Assembly: GCF_018687595.1 (NCBI RefSeq)
Contig: NZ_CP061298.1
Coordinates: forward strand, 682,001 to 746,000
DNA from: Polynucleobacter paludilacus
GTDB lineage: Bacteria > Pseudomonadota > Gammaproteobacteria > Burkholderiales > Burkholderiaceae
Reading direction: 5' to 3'
DNA: 64,000 nt
Both the position numbers and the translations under genes were made by a program. This document shows, in pieces, positions 52,915 to 61,199 of the stretch; within the stretch, counting starts at the first letter, position 1; each line of letters begins with the position of its first letter. A model generated the notes under the pieces. The model had not been told where the DNA came from. It worked only from the letters and a program-made list of their open reading frames with translations, and did not search any database.

Positions 52915-53691
52915 ATGATTACCTTCAACAGCCATATCTTTGAAGCCTGGGTCATCGCTTTAATGTTGCCCTTAACCCGTATTTTGGGCTTCATCGCCAT
53001 TGCACCGTTCTTTTCTACTACTTCTTTTACGATCCCCGTCAAAGTCGCATTTGGCGTCATGCTCGCTCTGATTGTGATTCCAGCTGTTCCAGAAATTCCC
53101 CGCATTGATATTTTGTCATTTCAAGGCATTTTGATTGTGGCTGAGCAAGTCATCATTGGCTTGGCCATGGGCTTGGCTGCTCAAATTATCTTTACCGGGG
53201 TTGAGATGGCAGGGCAGTTGAGTGGTTTGATGATGGGTTTTGGCTTTGCCTCCTTCTTTGATCCTCAGTCCCAAACCAATACTCCTGCGATTGGTACGAT
53301 GATGAATATTCTAGCCATGATGGTCTTCTTGAGCATCAATGGCCATTTAATTTTAGTATCTGGTCTACTGGAGAGCTTTCGTACCTTCCCGATCGGGGTT
53401 GAAGCTCATGGCATCGACATGATGCGAATTGCCTTATGGGGCTCTAAAATCTTTAGTATTGGTCTACAGTTAGCGCTACCAATGGTAGCCGCACTATTGA
53501 TCACCAATATTGCCTTAGGCATCTTGACAAGAGCAGCTCCGCAGTTAAATATTTTTGGTATTGGTTTTCCAATCACCATTTGCGTCGGCTTTATTGTCTT
53601 TGCTCTGATGATGCCGTCGATGGCGCCTGCTTATCGTTACTTCATTGAGCAGGGCATAGCTACTTCCCAATCCATTATTCAGTTGAGATAA
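52915..53691 (+). CDS. fliR: Flagellar export gate protein FliR
   Basis: The 258-aa multi-pass protein has FliR features: PLTRILGFIAIAPFFSTTSFTIPVKVAFGVMLALIV and AAQIIFTGVEMAGQLSGLMMGFGFASFFDPQSQTNTPAIG. It ends the fliLMNOPQR run; the glycosyltransferase-like gene starts 5 bp later, so that gene probably shares the transcript. Confidence 0.95.
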   Translation: MITFNSHIFEAWVIALMLPLTRILGFIAIAPFFSTTSFTIPVKVAFGVMLALIVIPAVPEIPRIDILSFQGILIVAEQVIIGLAMGLAAQIIFTGVEMAGQLSGLMMGFGFASFFDPQSQTNTPAIGTMMNILAMMVFLSINGHLILVSGLLESFRTFPIGVEAHGIDMMRIALWGSKIFSIGLQLALPMVAALLITNIALGILTRAAPQLNIFGIGFPITICVGFIVFALMMPSMAPAYRYFIEQGIATSQSIIQLR

Positions 53692-53696
53692 ATATC

Positions 53697-56135
53697 ATGG
53701 GACAGAATATGAGCGCTAACATCCTCATCAATAAGCTCAAAGAGGGTATTGCTTACCAAGAACGCGGTAAGTTTGAGGAGGCTCTAACATCGTATGAGAG
53801 CGTACTTAGACTCCAGCCTAGTAATTTTCATGCTTTGCAGCTGTCTGGAATGATTGCGGCTCAAATTCAAGACTTTCCGAAGGCATTAAAACTATTGAGT
53901 AAAGCAGTAGAGATTGATGATAGCAATGCGGATGTATTGAATAACCATGGGGTTGTGCTGAAAGAACTCAAAAACTATGAGCAGGCTCTAGTCAGCTTTG
54001 ATAAAGCAATTCGCATCAACCCAGAACATTTTGAGGCGCACAATAATCGTGGAGTAGCCCTCAAAGAACTAAAGCAGGACGAGGCCGCACTTGGATGCTA
54101 CGAACGTGCTATTGCGATAAAGCCGGACTACGTCCATTCCATCTTCAATCGCGGCACGATATTCCAAGATTTGGGTAAATATGAAGAGGCTTTAGAGTCC
54201 TTTAACAAAGCCATTGAACTCCAGCCAGATTACTTGGTTGCTTATATCAATAAAGCGAGTACTCTACAAAAGATGGGAAGGTTTGCAGAGTCTGTAAATT
54301 GCTTGGAAAAAGTCTCTGCGTCTAATCCTAATAATATTGACATGCTCAACAACATTGCTAATGTTTTGAAAGTCAGCGGTAATAGTCAGCAATCTTTGTT
54401 GTATTTTGATAAGTCGCTAGCAATCAAGCCTGATCATGTGCCCACATTAGTGAATTTTGGCATGGCATTGCATGAATCAAAACAATATCAAAAAGCCCTA
54501 GAGATCTTTTCCAAAGCGATTGAAATCGACCCAAAAGCAATTGACGCCTATAGCAGCAAGGCAGTGACTCTCCGAGAATTGGGTCAATTAGACGAGGCTT
54601 TAGTAGTTTTGGATCAGGCCCTCAAGATCGATGGCAGTCATGCTGAAAGTTACTGTAATCGAGGGGTTATGTTACAAGGCTTGGGTAAATTAGAAGATGC
54701 TTTAGCAGCATATGATCGCGCGCTTGCCATTAAGCCGAATTATCCAGAAGTACTCAGTAACAAAGGTATTATTTTTAAGGAAATGAGAAAATTTCCGGAG
54801 GCGATTGCGAGTTTCTTCATGGCGATTGCAATGCAGAACGATTTTCCAGATGCACACTCAAATCTTGGCCTCACTTTTCATGAAATTGAGCAGTACGACT
54901 CCGCCTTAAGTTATTTCGATAGAGCGATTGAGTTGAAGGAAAACTTTTCACAGGCTCATTACAACCGTGGTGTCACCCTCCAGAAAATAGAACGTATCGA
55001 AGAGGCTATTGCAAGCTATAAAACTGCAATTGCAATAGACCCTCACTTTGCTCAGCCCCATAATAATTTAGGGGTGATCCTTCACGAGCTACAGAATTTG
55101 GATCAGTCTCTTATTCATTACGACGCAGCTCTGAAAGATGATCCCAATCTGCCGGATCCTCTTTGGAATCGCTCCTTAGTCTATCTAACCTTAGGTCGCT
55201 ACGAGGAAGGTTGGAGAGACTTTGAGAGCAGAAAAAAGGCCACTAAAGCTGGTGTGTTGCTCAATCGCCAATTTGATAGTCCATTATGGCTCGGCAAAGA
55301 ATCTCTCGAGGGCAAAACTATATTGCTTGTTGCAGAGCAGGGTTTGGGCGATACGCTGCAATTTTGTAGATATGTCCCTATGGTTGCTGAGTTAGGGGCA
55401 AAAGTAGTGCTTGAAGTCCCTAAGCCACTAGAAAATCTCATGAAGGGTCTAGAGGGAGTCTCTAGAATCATCATCACTGGACAACCAGCTTTAGGTGGAT
55501 ATGATTTCCATTGCCCCCTGATGAGTCTACCGCTAGCCTTTGGAACCACTAAAGAAACCATCCCGAACACAACGCCTTACTTGAAGGCAATCCCAGAAAA
55601 AGTGCAGTATTGGAAAGAAAAATTAGGGCCTAAAACTAAGAAGAGAGTCGGGCTAGTATGGTCTGGTGGTTTCAGACCCGATCAACCAGAAGTCTGGGCT
55701 ACTAATAAACGTAGAAATTTGCCCATTGAGAAGCTAGCAATCCTAAAAGATATTGATGCAGAATTTTATAGCCTCCAAAAAGGCGAGCCAGCTGAATCCG
55801 AACTCATCGATCTTCAGAAGAAGGGTTGGGATGGCCCGAACATTATTAACTATGTTGATGAGCTAAAGGATTTCACCGATACAGCAGCTCTCATTGAAAA
55901 TCTCGATTTAGTGATTGCAGTTGATACATCCACTGCACACCTAGCAGCAGCACTAAACAAGCCAACCTGGATCCTCAATCGATACGATACATGCTGGAGA
56001 TGGTTCCTAGAGCAAGAAGATAGTCCCTGGTATCCATCCGTCAGACTCTTTAGGCAGCAGCAGCAAGGTGGTTGGGATGGGGTTCTAAAATTAATCAGAA
56101 TCGAATTGATTTCCAATACTTCAAAAAAGGAATAG
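53697..56135 (+). CDS. TPR-repeat protein with C-terminal glycosyltransferase-like domain
   Basis: An 812-aa cytoplasmic protein. About residues 10-500 are tandem TPR units (around 14; repeating YNRGVTLQKIERIEEAIASYKTAIAIDP-type segments with A-YNRG and EALASYDRALAI patterns). The C-terminal 300 residues resemble the GT9/OGT-like domains often fused to TPRs (LLVAEQGLGDTLQFCRYVPMV; KKRVGLVWSGG; DLVIAVDTSTAHLAAALNKPTWIL). Its position 5 bp after fliR, close to the flagellin genes, makes flagellin glycosylation a reasonable hypothesis. The enzyme activity and target are not shown by sequence. Confidence 0.85.
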   Translation: MGQNMSANILINKLKEGIAYQERGKFEEALTSYESVLRLQPSNFHALQLSGMIAAQIQDFPKALKLLSKAVEIDDSNADVLNNHGVVLKELKNYEQALVSFDKAIRINPEHFEAHNNRGVALKELKQDEAALGCYERAIAIKPDYVHSIFNRGTIFQDLGKYEEALESFNKAIELQPDYLVAYINKASTLQKMGRFAESVNCLEKVSASNPNNIDMLNNIANVLKVSGNSQQSLLYFDKSLAIKPDHVPTLVNFGMALHESKQYQKALEIFSKAIEIDPKAIDAYSSKAVTLRELGQLDEALVVLDQALKIDGSHAESYCNRGVMLQGLGKLEDALAAYDRALAIKPNYPEVLSNKGIIFKEMRKFPEAIASFFMAIAMQNDFPDAHSNLGLTFHEIEQYDSALSYFDRAIELKENFSQAHYNRGVTLQKIERIEEAIASYKTAIAIDPHFAQPHNNLGVILHELQNLDQSLIHYDAALKDDPNLPDPLWNRSLVYLTLGRYEEGWRDFESRKKATKAGVLLNRQFDSPLWLGKESLEGKTILLVAEQGLGDTLQFCRYVPMVAELGAKVVLEVPKPLENLMKGLEGVSRIIITGQPALGGYDFHCPLMSLPLAFGTTKETIPNTTPYLKAIPEKVQYWKEKLGPKTKKRVGLVWSGGFRPDQPEVWATNKRRNLPIEKLAILKDIDAEFYSLQKGEPAESELIDLQKKGWDGPNIINYVDELKDFTDTAALIENLDLVIAVDTSTAHLAAALNKPTWILNRYDTCWRWFLEQEDSPWYPSVRLFRQQQQGGWDGVLKLIRIELISNTSKKE

Positions 56136-56140
56136 ACATA

Positions 56141-56965
56141 GTGCTTTCATTAAAGGATGTCACTATCTGTTCGGTTGATTGTATTACGCCAAAACTATCT
56201 GCAGAGGCAATCAATATCTCATCTCAAGCAATAAACTTTGGTGATGCAATTCTATTTTCAGATAAACGGATTGATGGAAAATTTAGGTCAATTGAAATCC
56301 CACAGATAAAATCTAAAAAGGAATACTCCCAGTTCGTCATTCAAAATTTAGTCGGGCAGATTAAAACTAATTTTGTCTTGGTAGTTCAGTGGGATGGTTA
56401 TGTCACTTGTCCCAGTGCATGGACAAATGAATTTCTAGAGTACGACTATATAGGCGCTCGATGGCCTTGGCATAAAGATGGATTCACAGTTGGCAACGGA
56501 GGTTTTTCTTTAAGATCGACAAAGCTAATGAAGGCATTTCTAAGTCTTGAGCTAGCCATGGATTTTAATGTCAATGAGGATGAAATGATTTGCAGACAAT
56601 TTCGACCTCAACTAGAGGGGCGTGGGATTAAGTTTGCAACAGATGCCATCGCGGATAAGTTTGCTTATGAGCGCTCCAATCCAGAGGTTGAAACATTTGG
56701 TTTTCATGGGTTGTTTAATATGTGGCGCCACTGTGATGACAAAGAGCTTATTAAGAAACTTCAAGGTTTAAATCCCAGTACATATCTTTCAGTGGAATAT
56801 TTGGAGTTAATGTTGCAATATTTGCAGCAAAAGAAATTTAGAACCTATAAAGAATTATTTAATTTTTTATCTCTTCAGCTAGATGAGGCTATGCTACTCA
56901 ATCATCTTAAAAATTATATAAAGGATACAGCCCTAATTAATCTAGTTGTAGACGCAGCAAAATAA
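56141..56965 (+). CDS. DUF5672 family protein, possible glycosyltransferase
   Basis: Product of 274 aa from GTG 56141, chosen because AAAAAGG precedes it at good spacing and it begins right after the TPR gene (5-bp gap). The central block VQWDGYVTCPSAWTNEFLEYDYIGARWPW...VGNGGFSLRSTKLM is the DUF5672 signature; the WDGY and NGGFSLRS elements resemble sugar-nucleotide enzymes. The family is found next to polysaccharide and flagellin modification genes. The DNA here is more AT-rich than the surrounding flagellar genes. Confidence 0.75.
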   Translation: MLSLKDVTICSVDCITPKLSAEAINISSQAINFGDAILFSDKRIDGKFRSIEIPQIKSKKEYSQFVIQNLVGQIKTNFVLVVQWDGYVTCPSAWTNEFLEYDYIGARWPWHKDGFTVGNGGFSLRSTKLMKAFLSLELAMDFNVNEDEMICRQFRPQLEGRGIKFATDAIADKFAYERSNPEVETFGFHGLFNMWRHCDDKELIKKLQGLNPSTYLSVEYLELMLQYLQQKKFRTYKELFNFLSLQLDEAMLLNHLKNYIKDTALINLVVDAAK

Positions 56966-57033
56966 TTTTTTTTGGTGTGAATGCAGCGCATAATTTTTTA
57001 TCAAGTACTTTTTATAACTTAATTAGTAAAATA

Positions 57034-57297
57034 TTACACCGCAACAGTCCATTCTCTTGTATTCAGATCAGGATACTCTATGTGAAAGTATGGTATGTGC
57101 ACAAGATTTACTCCCTGATTTTTTTTGTAATGATGAACTGCTGTCAATTTAGATCCACTACCAAAGAGAGTTTTTCTATAGTAAATCATTGCAGCAACAT
57201 GGGTTGATTCTGCAATAGTTTGGGTACTTGGGTCACTGTTGCAAAGTTCGGGATTTTCCTTAATAATTTTTGCATAGCGAATTTTCCAGTTGATCAT
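57034..57297 (-). CDS. Small protein of unknown function
   Basis: An 87-aa protein, MINWKIRYAKIIKENPELC at the start, no signal or membrane segment, no recognised family. TAGGAT lies upstream of the ATG at fair distance. A competing plus-strand frame (56977-57207) has less protein-like composition. The gene sits in an AT-rich stretch between the DUF5672 gene and the FliS-like gene, so coding status is moderate. The 146 bp between it and the FliS-like gene shows no clear signal. Confidence 0.5.
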   Translation of the reverse strand: MINWKIRYAKIIKENPELCNSDPSTQTIAESTHVAAMIYYRKTLFGSGSKLTAVHHYKKNQGVNLVHIPYFHIEYPDLNTREWTVAV

Positions 57298-57443
57298 TTT
57301 TATATCCTACTTTTTATGTCATTTATAAATGAAGTTAATGAACTTATTGATTTTAATAAATAGGTCTCAATGTGTTTCAAACTTCTATTTTTGTATCTTC
57401 AAATTATGGTGAGATTATCAAAGTCCATGTAATTTGAACCTTC

Positions 57444-57815
57444 TTAAGTAGTAGACTCAGGTTTTTTATAATACGGCTCTGTTACCGTCTCCAAGCAAGC
57501 AATTACTATACTCAGATACTCTGTATTTTGAGTTTGAATTGCACTATTCATGACCTGGATACAGGTGCTATAGACTGACTTCAGTAGGGTTCTATGCTGG
57601 GAGCTTAACTTCTCGTTGAGGTTTTCCTGAATCCACTGTAGCCCCTCCGAGATCTCCAATAGTTTTTTATGCGTTAGAACAGCATCTAAATGACCGGATT
57701 GAATTTTCTTCAACTGCAGAATGACCGACTCAAACCATTTCTTTTCAAAGTCAGCGCCAACGAGATTATTGTCTATCTCAAGGTAAGTTTTAAGCGGGTT
57801 ATTAGTAGTAAACAT
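57444..57815 (-). CDS. FliS-like flagellin chaperone candidate
   Basis: A 123-aa all-helical protein directly downstream of two flagellin genes. The size and helix order fit FliS (an N-terminal flexible segment, then helices with WFESVILQLKKIQSG, LLEISEGLQWIQENLNEKL, LLKSVYSTCIQVMNSAIQTQNTEYLSIVIACLETV). Sequence identity to typical FliS looks low, but the flagellins here are also divergent. FliS binds the flagellin C-terminus before export. An alternative is an unrelated helical protein. Confidence 0.6.
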   Translation of the reverse strand: MFTTNNPLKTYLEIDNNLVGADFEKKWFESVILQLKKIQSGHLDAVLTHKKLLEISEGLQWIQENLNEKLSSQHRTLLKSVYSTCIQVMNSAIQTQNTEYLSIVIACLETVTEPYYKKPESTT

Positions 57816-57872
57816 TGGGTATTCAAAATTGATAAAACCTAATTATGGTCTAGTTTTTAGGATCCTAAAATG

Positions 57873-57900
57873 AAAAATAGCTAGGATCAACCTAGCTATT
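57873..57900 (-). terminator. Terminator after the first minus-strand flagellin gene
   Basis: Arms AATAGCTAGG (57876-57885) and CCTAGCTATT (57891-57900) around ATCAA, followed on the minus strand by a T-run (complement of the A-run at 57873-57877). It lies between this flagellin gene and the FliS-like gene, so FliS expression would depend on read-through or its own promoter. Confidence 0.8.
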
Positions 57901-57917
57901 GCTCTAGCTCTATTTGC

Positions 57918-58712
57918 CTATCGGAAGATTGTTAGAACCGCGGCTGCTTCCTGATTCATTTGGGTTACTAAGTAGTAATCAACCGACTGTTGGTTATTCA
58001 ACTGTTGCAATTGAGCCTGTAACTTTGTGGGGTCAATGTTTGAAATCGAATCAACAACCTGCTGTAAGCCTGTCGACAATGAATTAGCTTCAGCAGTATA
58101 TGCGGTGATGCCTGTAGAGGCAGCTGAAAGATTGGATTGCCCCGCGCTAATTAAAGCCAGTTGGCTTGCTAAAACCGTAACCGCAGAATAAGCACCAGCA
58201 ATAGTGCTCACGTTTAGACCTGCAAGAGTGTTACCAATGCTAGTTAAGTCAGTACCTGAAACAGTAATCAAGCTCGCTGTTGTAATTCCAGAAAGTACCG
58301 AGAATCCAGTGGTGTTAATCAATACGTTTTGACCATTGACACTTGCATTTGTACCAATGTTGCCAATTTGGCCGGCTAATTGTACAAAGGTCAGGTTAAG
58401 GGCCTGCATGTCAGTCGTACTTAATGTTCCGCTAGACACTTGATTAGCAAGCGATTGCATCTGTTGTACTAGAGCAACGGCAGACGTTAATCCAGTTTGT
58501 CCAACGTTAATCACGTTTTGTACCTGACCCAAACTGGCTGCAGTGGCTTGATATTGACTAACCTGAGAGGATAAGCGCGTCGACTCTCCCTGGCTAGCTG
58601 GATTGAGCTGGGTCTTGCCAGTTGCAAGCGCCGTTTGAATGGCGTTAATGCCGGTATCAACAGTGTTTACGCCTGCTGCAAGTGTTGTGGCTAAATTAGT
58701 AATCTGAGTCAT
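57918..58712 (-). CDS. Short divergent flagellin (copy 1)
   Basis: A 264-aa filament-type protein. Both ends are amphipathic helical, with the flagellin layout (ITNLATTLAAGVNTVDTGINAIQTALATGK at the N-terminus; QLNNQQSVDYYLVTQMNQEAAAVLTIFR at the C-terminus) and only a short Thr/Ser/Gly-rich centre. The usual LSSG...INSAKDDAAG signature is absent and appears as ATGKTQLNPASQGESTRL. It is close to the copy at 58905-59708. No sigma-28 promoter was found in the 192 bp upstream. Confidence 0.85.
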   Translation of the reverse strand: MTQITNLATTLAAGVNTVDTGINAIQTALATGKTQLNPASQGESTRLSSQVSQYQATAASLGQVQNVINVGQTGLTSAVALVQQMQSLANQVSSGTLSTTDMQALNLTFVQLAGQIGNIGTNASVNGQNVLINTTGFSVLSGITTASLITVSGTDLTSIGNTLAGLNVSTIAGAYSAVTVLASQLALISAGQSNLSAASTGITAYTAEANSLSTGLQQVVDSISNIDPTKLQAQLQQLNNQQSVDYYLVTQMNQEAAAVLTIFR

Positions 58713-58858
58713 GGTGCATTTACCTCTTAGGTAATGTGGTTAATTTATAAAGCAATACAAGAAACATGAAAAGAATGGTATTGCGATCTGGGATTAACTA
58801 AAACCAAGAGTAAACAGATATTTAGCCCCTAATTCTGATTTAGAAGCCCAAAAATGAC

Positions 58859-58885
58859 AAAAAGCCAGGAAAAACCTGGCTTTTT
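58859..58885 (-). terminator. Terminator after the second minus-strand flagellin gene
   Basis: Arms AAAAAGCCAGG (58859-58869) and CCTGGCTTTTT (58875-58885) around AAAAA, a strong hairpin 20 bp beyond the flagellin stop on the minus strand. It separates the two flagellin genes into different transcripts. Confidence 0.85.
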
Positions 58886-58904
58886 GCTTAAAACAGTGAA
58901 CTTT

Positions 58905-59708
58905 TTATCTGAAGATGGCTAACATCGCCGCTGCTTCTTGGTTCATCTGGGTAATCAAGTAATAGTCAATGGCTTGTTGGTTATTCAGAGTCTGTAACTG
59001 AGCTTGCAACTGAGTTGGGTTTGCCTGGCTTAGTGAGTTGACCGTGGTTTGTAAGCCAGTAGCAAGTGCAGTAGCCTGACTGGCCTCTGCTGTCAAACCG
59101 CCCAAACTTGCTGAAAGTGATGATTGAGCTGAACTGATCGTTGTCAGTTGTGAAGTCAATACAGCCAAGCAACTTGACGCACTAGCTGCGCTAGAAATTG
59201 AAAGTCCAGTACATGCTATAGCAACTGCACTCATATTGCTACCAGTGACAGTGTAGAGAGAGGTCGTATCTACCCCACCCAATATTGCGATACCTGTGGT
59301 ACCAGTTAATAAATTAATACCATTAACGTTCGCATTGTTTGCAGCAACAATAATTTGATTTGCTAACTGTGTAAAGGTAGTTTGTAAATTAGATAAGTCA
59401 GTAGCACTTAAAGTTTGTGTACTAGCTTGTGATGCTAGGGTTTGCAGCTGTTGTATCAATGCGGTTTGTGACTGTAAACCCGTAATTGCAACGTTTACCG
59501 CATTTTGTGCCTGTGTATTAGATTGTAAGTCTGCGTTGTAAGCATTGATTTGTGCAGTCAAACGGGTTACCTCACCAGTTTGTGCAGGATTCATAATCGA
59601 TTGACCAGTCGCCAATTGATTTTGTACGCTATTAATCTGAGATGTTACGTTGTTAAGATTATTTGTAAGCGTTGTTGCTAAGTTAGTAATATTAATTGGC
59701 ATTGCCAT
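58905..59708 (-). CDS. Short divergent flagellin (copy 2), sigma-28 controlled
   Basis: A 267-aa flagellin with helical ends (INITNLATTLTNNLNNVTSQINSVQNQLATGQ; LNNQQAIDYYLITQMNQEAAAMLAIFR) and a short Ser/Thr/Ala-rich centre. The C-terminus is nearly the same as in copy 1. The canonical flagellin N-terminal signature is replaced by LATGQSIMNPAQTGEVTRL. A sigma-28 promoter about 200 bp upstream and a strong terminator downstream suggest this copy is the main late-class filament gene. Confidence 0.88.
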   Translation of the reverse strand: MAMPINITNLATTLTNNLNNVTSQINSVQNQLATGQSIMNPAQTGEVTRLTAQINAYNADLQSNTQAQNAVNVAITGLQSQTALIQQLQTLASQASTQTLSATDLSNLQTTFTQLANQIIVAANNANVNGINLLTGTTGIAILGGVDTTSLYTVTGSNMSAVAIACTGLSISSAASASSCLAVLTSQLTTISSAQSSLSASLGGLTAEASQATALATGLQTTVNSLSQANPTQLQAQLQTLNNQQAIDYYLITQMNQEAAAMLAIFR

Positions 59709-59764
59709 GATGTCTTTTCCTTTAGTTAAATGTAGACGAACCTATACATACAAGTGCGTGATAC

Positions 59765-59780
59765 AAAAAAATATTTTTTT
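59765..59780 (-). repeat. A7-TA-T7 palindrome in the flagellin leader
   Basis: AAAAAAATATTTTTTT, a perfect palindrome inside the roughly 200-nt untranslated leader of the sigma-28-controlled flagellin. It could bend DNA, form an RNA hairpin with the nearby TACA/TGTA-like flanks, or be plain low complexity. Confidence 0.5.
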
Positions 59781-59908
59781 ACGAAATGCAAAAAAATACC
59801 TAAAACAAAAAGCATCAGTGAGCGATACGTAGACCACATCAACAGTGCAATGCGCTAAATAATTAGCTTAATGTTACCCCCGCAGGAATAACTTGATATA
59901 TGTAATCA

Positions 59909-59935
59909 TTTACGGCTAGAGTTGAGAAAACTTTA
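59909..59935 (-). promoter_or_regulatory. Sigma-28 (FliA) promoter for flagellin copy 2
   Basis: On the minus strand TAAAGTTT, 11-bp spacer, GCCGTAAA: perfect -35 and exact spacing. It lies 200 bp before the flagellin start, giving an unusually long leader, and just 18 bp after the stop of the third flagellin-like gene. Confidence 0.88.
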
Positions 59936-59953
59936 GAAAATAACTAAAGATTA

Positions 59954-60751
59954 TTAAAGATTTTTTGCTGCCAATGAATTGAGTTGGCTTGATAGGTTGT
60001 AATCAATGTTGTATTGTGAGTGCAGAGCAGTTAACTGTGCCTGTAGCTGTTTGACATCCACATGTGTAATGCTATTGACTTCTGTATTAATGGCGGTCAC
60101 ATCGCCAGTAAGGGCAGCCGCTTTTTTGGTTAAGGTCGTTGCAGCGTTTTGAAGCATGCTTTGCCCAGATTGTATTTGGGATAAAGCGCCCTGAATCTGG
60201 CTCACTGCTTTCGCAGCATTTTGGGGCGTATCAACCCCAACGCCGCTCAGAATACCGGCTGTAAGCATACCGTAAACATTGACTGAATTGATTCTCATTC
60301 TGGATTTAGCGTCACCAGTAATGTCAGTAGAGACATTGACTCCTGCTGTGCCACTCAGAAGATTGCTCCCTTTAAGTGCGGCAGACGTAGCATCTTTGCC
60401 AATTTTATTGACGAGAGCTTGGAAGCGGTTGTTATAGTTCGTTGAGTCGGAGCTAGCAAGTTGTTTGTCGCTTGCTTGCTCTGCAATCACTTCCATTTGT
60501 TTGAGTAGGGACTTAATGGAAGTTAAACCTGTCTCTGCTAATGCTACGACAGATTGGGCATTTTTGATGCTAGCTTCCGGAGTTGAATAACTACTGGCTT
60601 TTTTAGAAAGAGTTGCAACGGTTTTTTGCTGACTTACTGTTAGTACTTTTGTGCCAGTACTAATTTGTTGACCGATTGAAGTAATTTCAGCTGCAATCGT
60701 ATTCGTTTGCGTTTGGTAATACGAGGCGATGCTTGAGATGCCGCTACTCAT
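59954..60751 (-). CDS. Flagellin-like protein (copy 3), cotranscribed with flgM
   Basis: A 265-aa protein with flagellin/hook-associated layout: N-terminal helix SIASYYQTQTNTIAAEITSIGQQISTGTKVL, a central segment with SNLLSGTAGVNVS, and a C-terminal helix ending NIDYNLSSQLNSLAAKNL. It differs from copies 1 and 2 in both ends and in its more basic composition. It starts 19 bp after flgM and probably uses the flgM promoter. It could be a minor flagellin, a junction protein, or a FlgL-like part. Confidence 0.72.
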   Translation of the reverse strand: MSSGISSIASYYQTQTNTIAAEITSIGQQISTGTKVLTVSQQKTVATLSKKASSYSTPEASIKNAQSVVALAETGLTSIKSLLKQMEVIAEQASDKQLASSDSTNYNNRFQALVNKIGKDATSAALKGSNLLSGTAGVNVSTDITGDAKSRMRINSVNVYGMLTAGILSGVGVDTPQNAAKAVSQIQGALSQIQSGQSMLQNAATTLTKKAAALTGDVTAINTEVNSITHVDVKQLQAQLTALHSQYNIDYNLSSQLNSLAAKNL

Positions 60752-60770
60752 GATCGTTCACTGAAGACTC

Positions 60771-61094
60771 TTAGGTTTTACCGTTGGACTTGAGAAGTGA
60801 AATAGTGCTTTTGATTAATCCGTCGGCGACCTTATCGGTATCGACAGAAAATGTTCCAGCATCAATCTCATTGCGCAAAGTCTCTACTTTTTTGTTATCA
60901 AAAACAGGGCCACTTGAAGCAAGGGATTGAAGCGTTTGGACTTGAGTAGAAATGGTCGCTGTAGTGCTAACTGCTTTTGCGGTGACATTGGCCTGAACTT
61001 GAGTTTGAGTAGCGATCGCCTGTTTATTAGCGGACGCATCTGTCTTATCAACTGGGGAGTTGATGCCAGTGGAGATGGGATCGTTAATTTTCAT
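60771..61094 (-). CDS. flgM: Anti-sigma-28 factor FlgM
   Basis: A 107-aa protein with the FlgM layout: a disordered Thr/Ala/Gln-rich N-terminal half beginning MKINDPIS and a C-terminal sigma-28-binding helical region (KVETLRNEIDAGTFSVDTDKVADGLIKSTISLL). FlgM holds FliA inactive until it is exported after hook completion. A sigma-28 promoter lies 65 bp upstream, giving the usual feedback. Confidence 0.92.
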   Translation of the reverse strand: MKINDPISTGINSPVDKTDASANKQAIATQTQVQANVTAKAVSTTATISTQVQTLQSLASSGPVFDNKKVETLRNEIDAGTFSVDTDKVADGLIKSTISLLKSNGKT

Positions 61095-61158
61095 GGTTTC
61101 TACTTTAATTCAAATTAAGCCAAGCATTACTAAGTACAACGACTTGTCTACAAACCCT

Positions 61159-61185
61159 TTTACGGCCTGGGTTACCAAAACTTGA
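61159..61185 (-). promoter_or_regulatory. Sigma-28 (FliA) promoter for flgM and flagellin-like copy 3
   Basis: On the minus strand TCAAGTTT, 11-bp spacer, GCCGTAAA. The -10 is the same as at the two other sigma-28 sites; the -35 differs by one base. It lies in the 105-bp gap between flgA and flgM. Confidence 0.82.
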
Positions 61186-61199
61186 GCTATTTCTTGAAA

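Noticed and set aside
56977-57207. Plus-strand 76-aa reading frame after the DUF5672 gene
   Set aside because: Unusual composition, no ribosome-binding site, and it overlaps a more protein-like minus-strand frame.
59709-59840. A 37-codon leader reading frame upstream of flagellin copy 2 on the minus strand
   Set aside because: No ribosome-binding site, and its hydrophobic composition follows from the AT-rich DNA.
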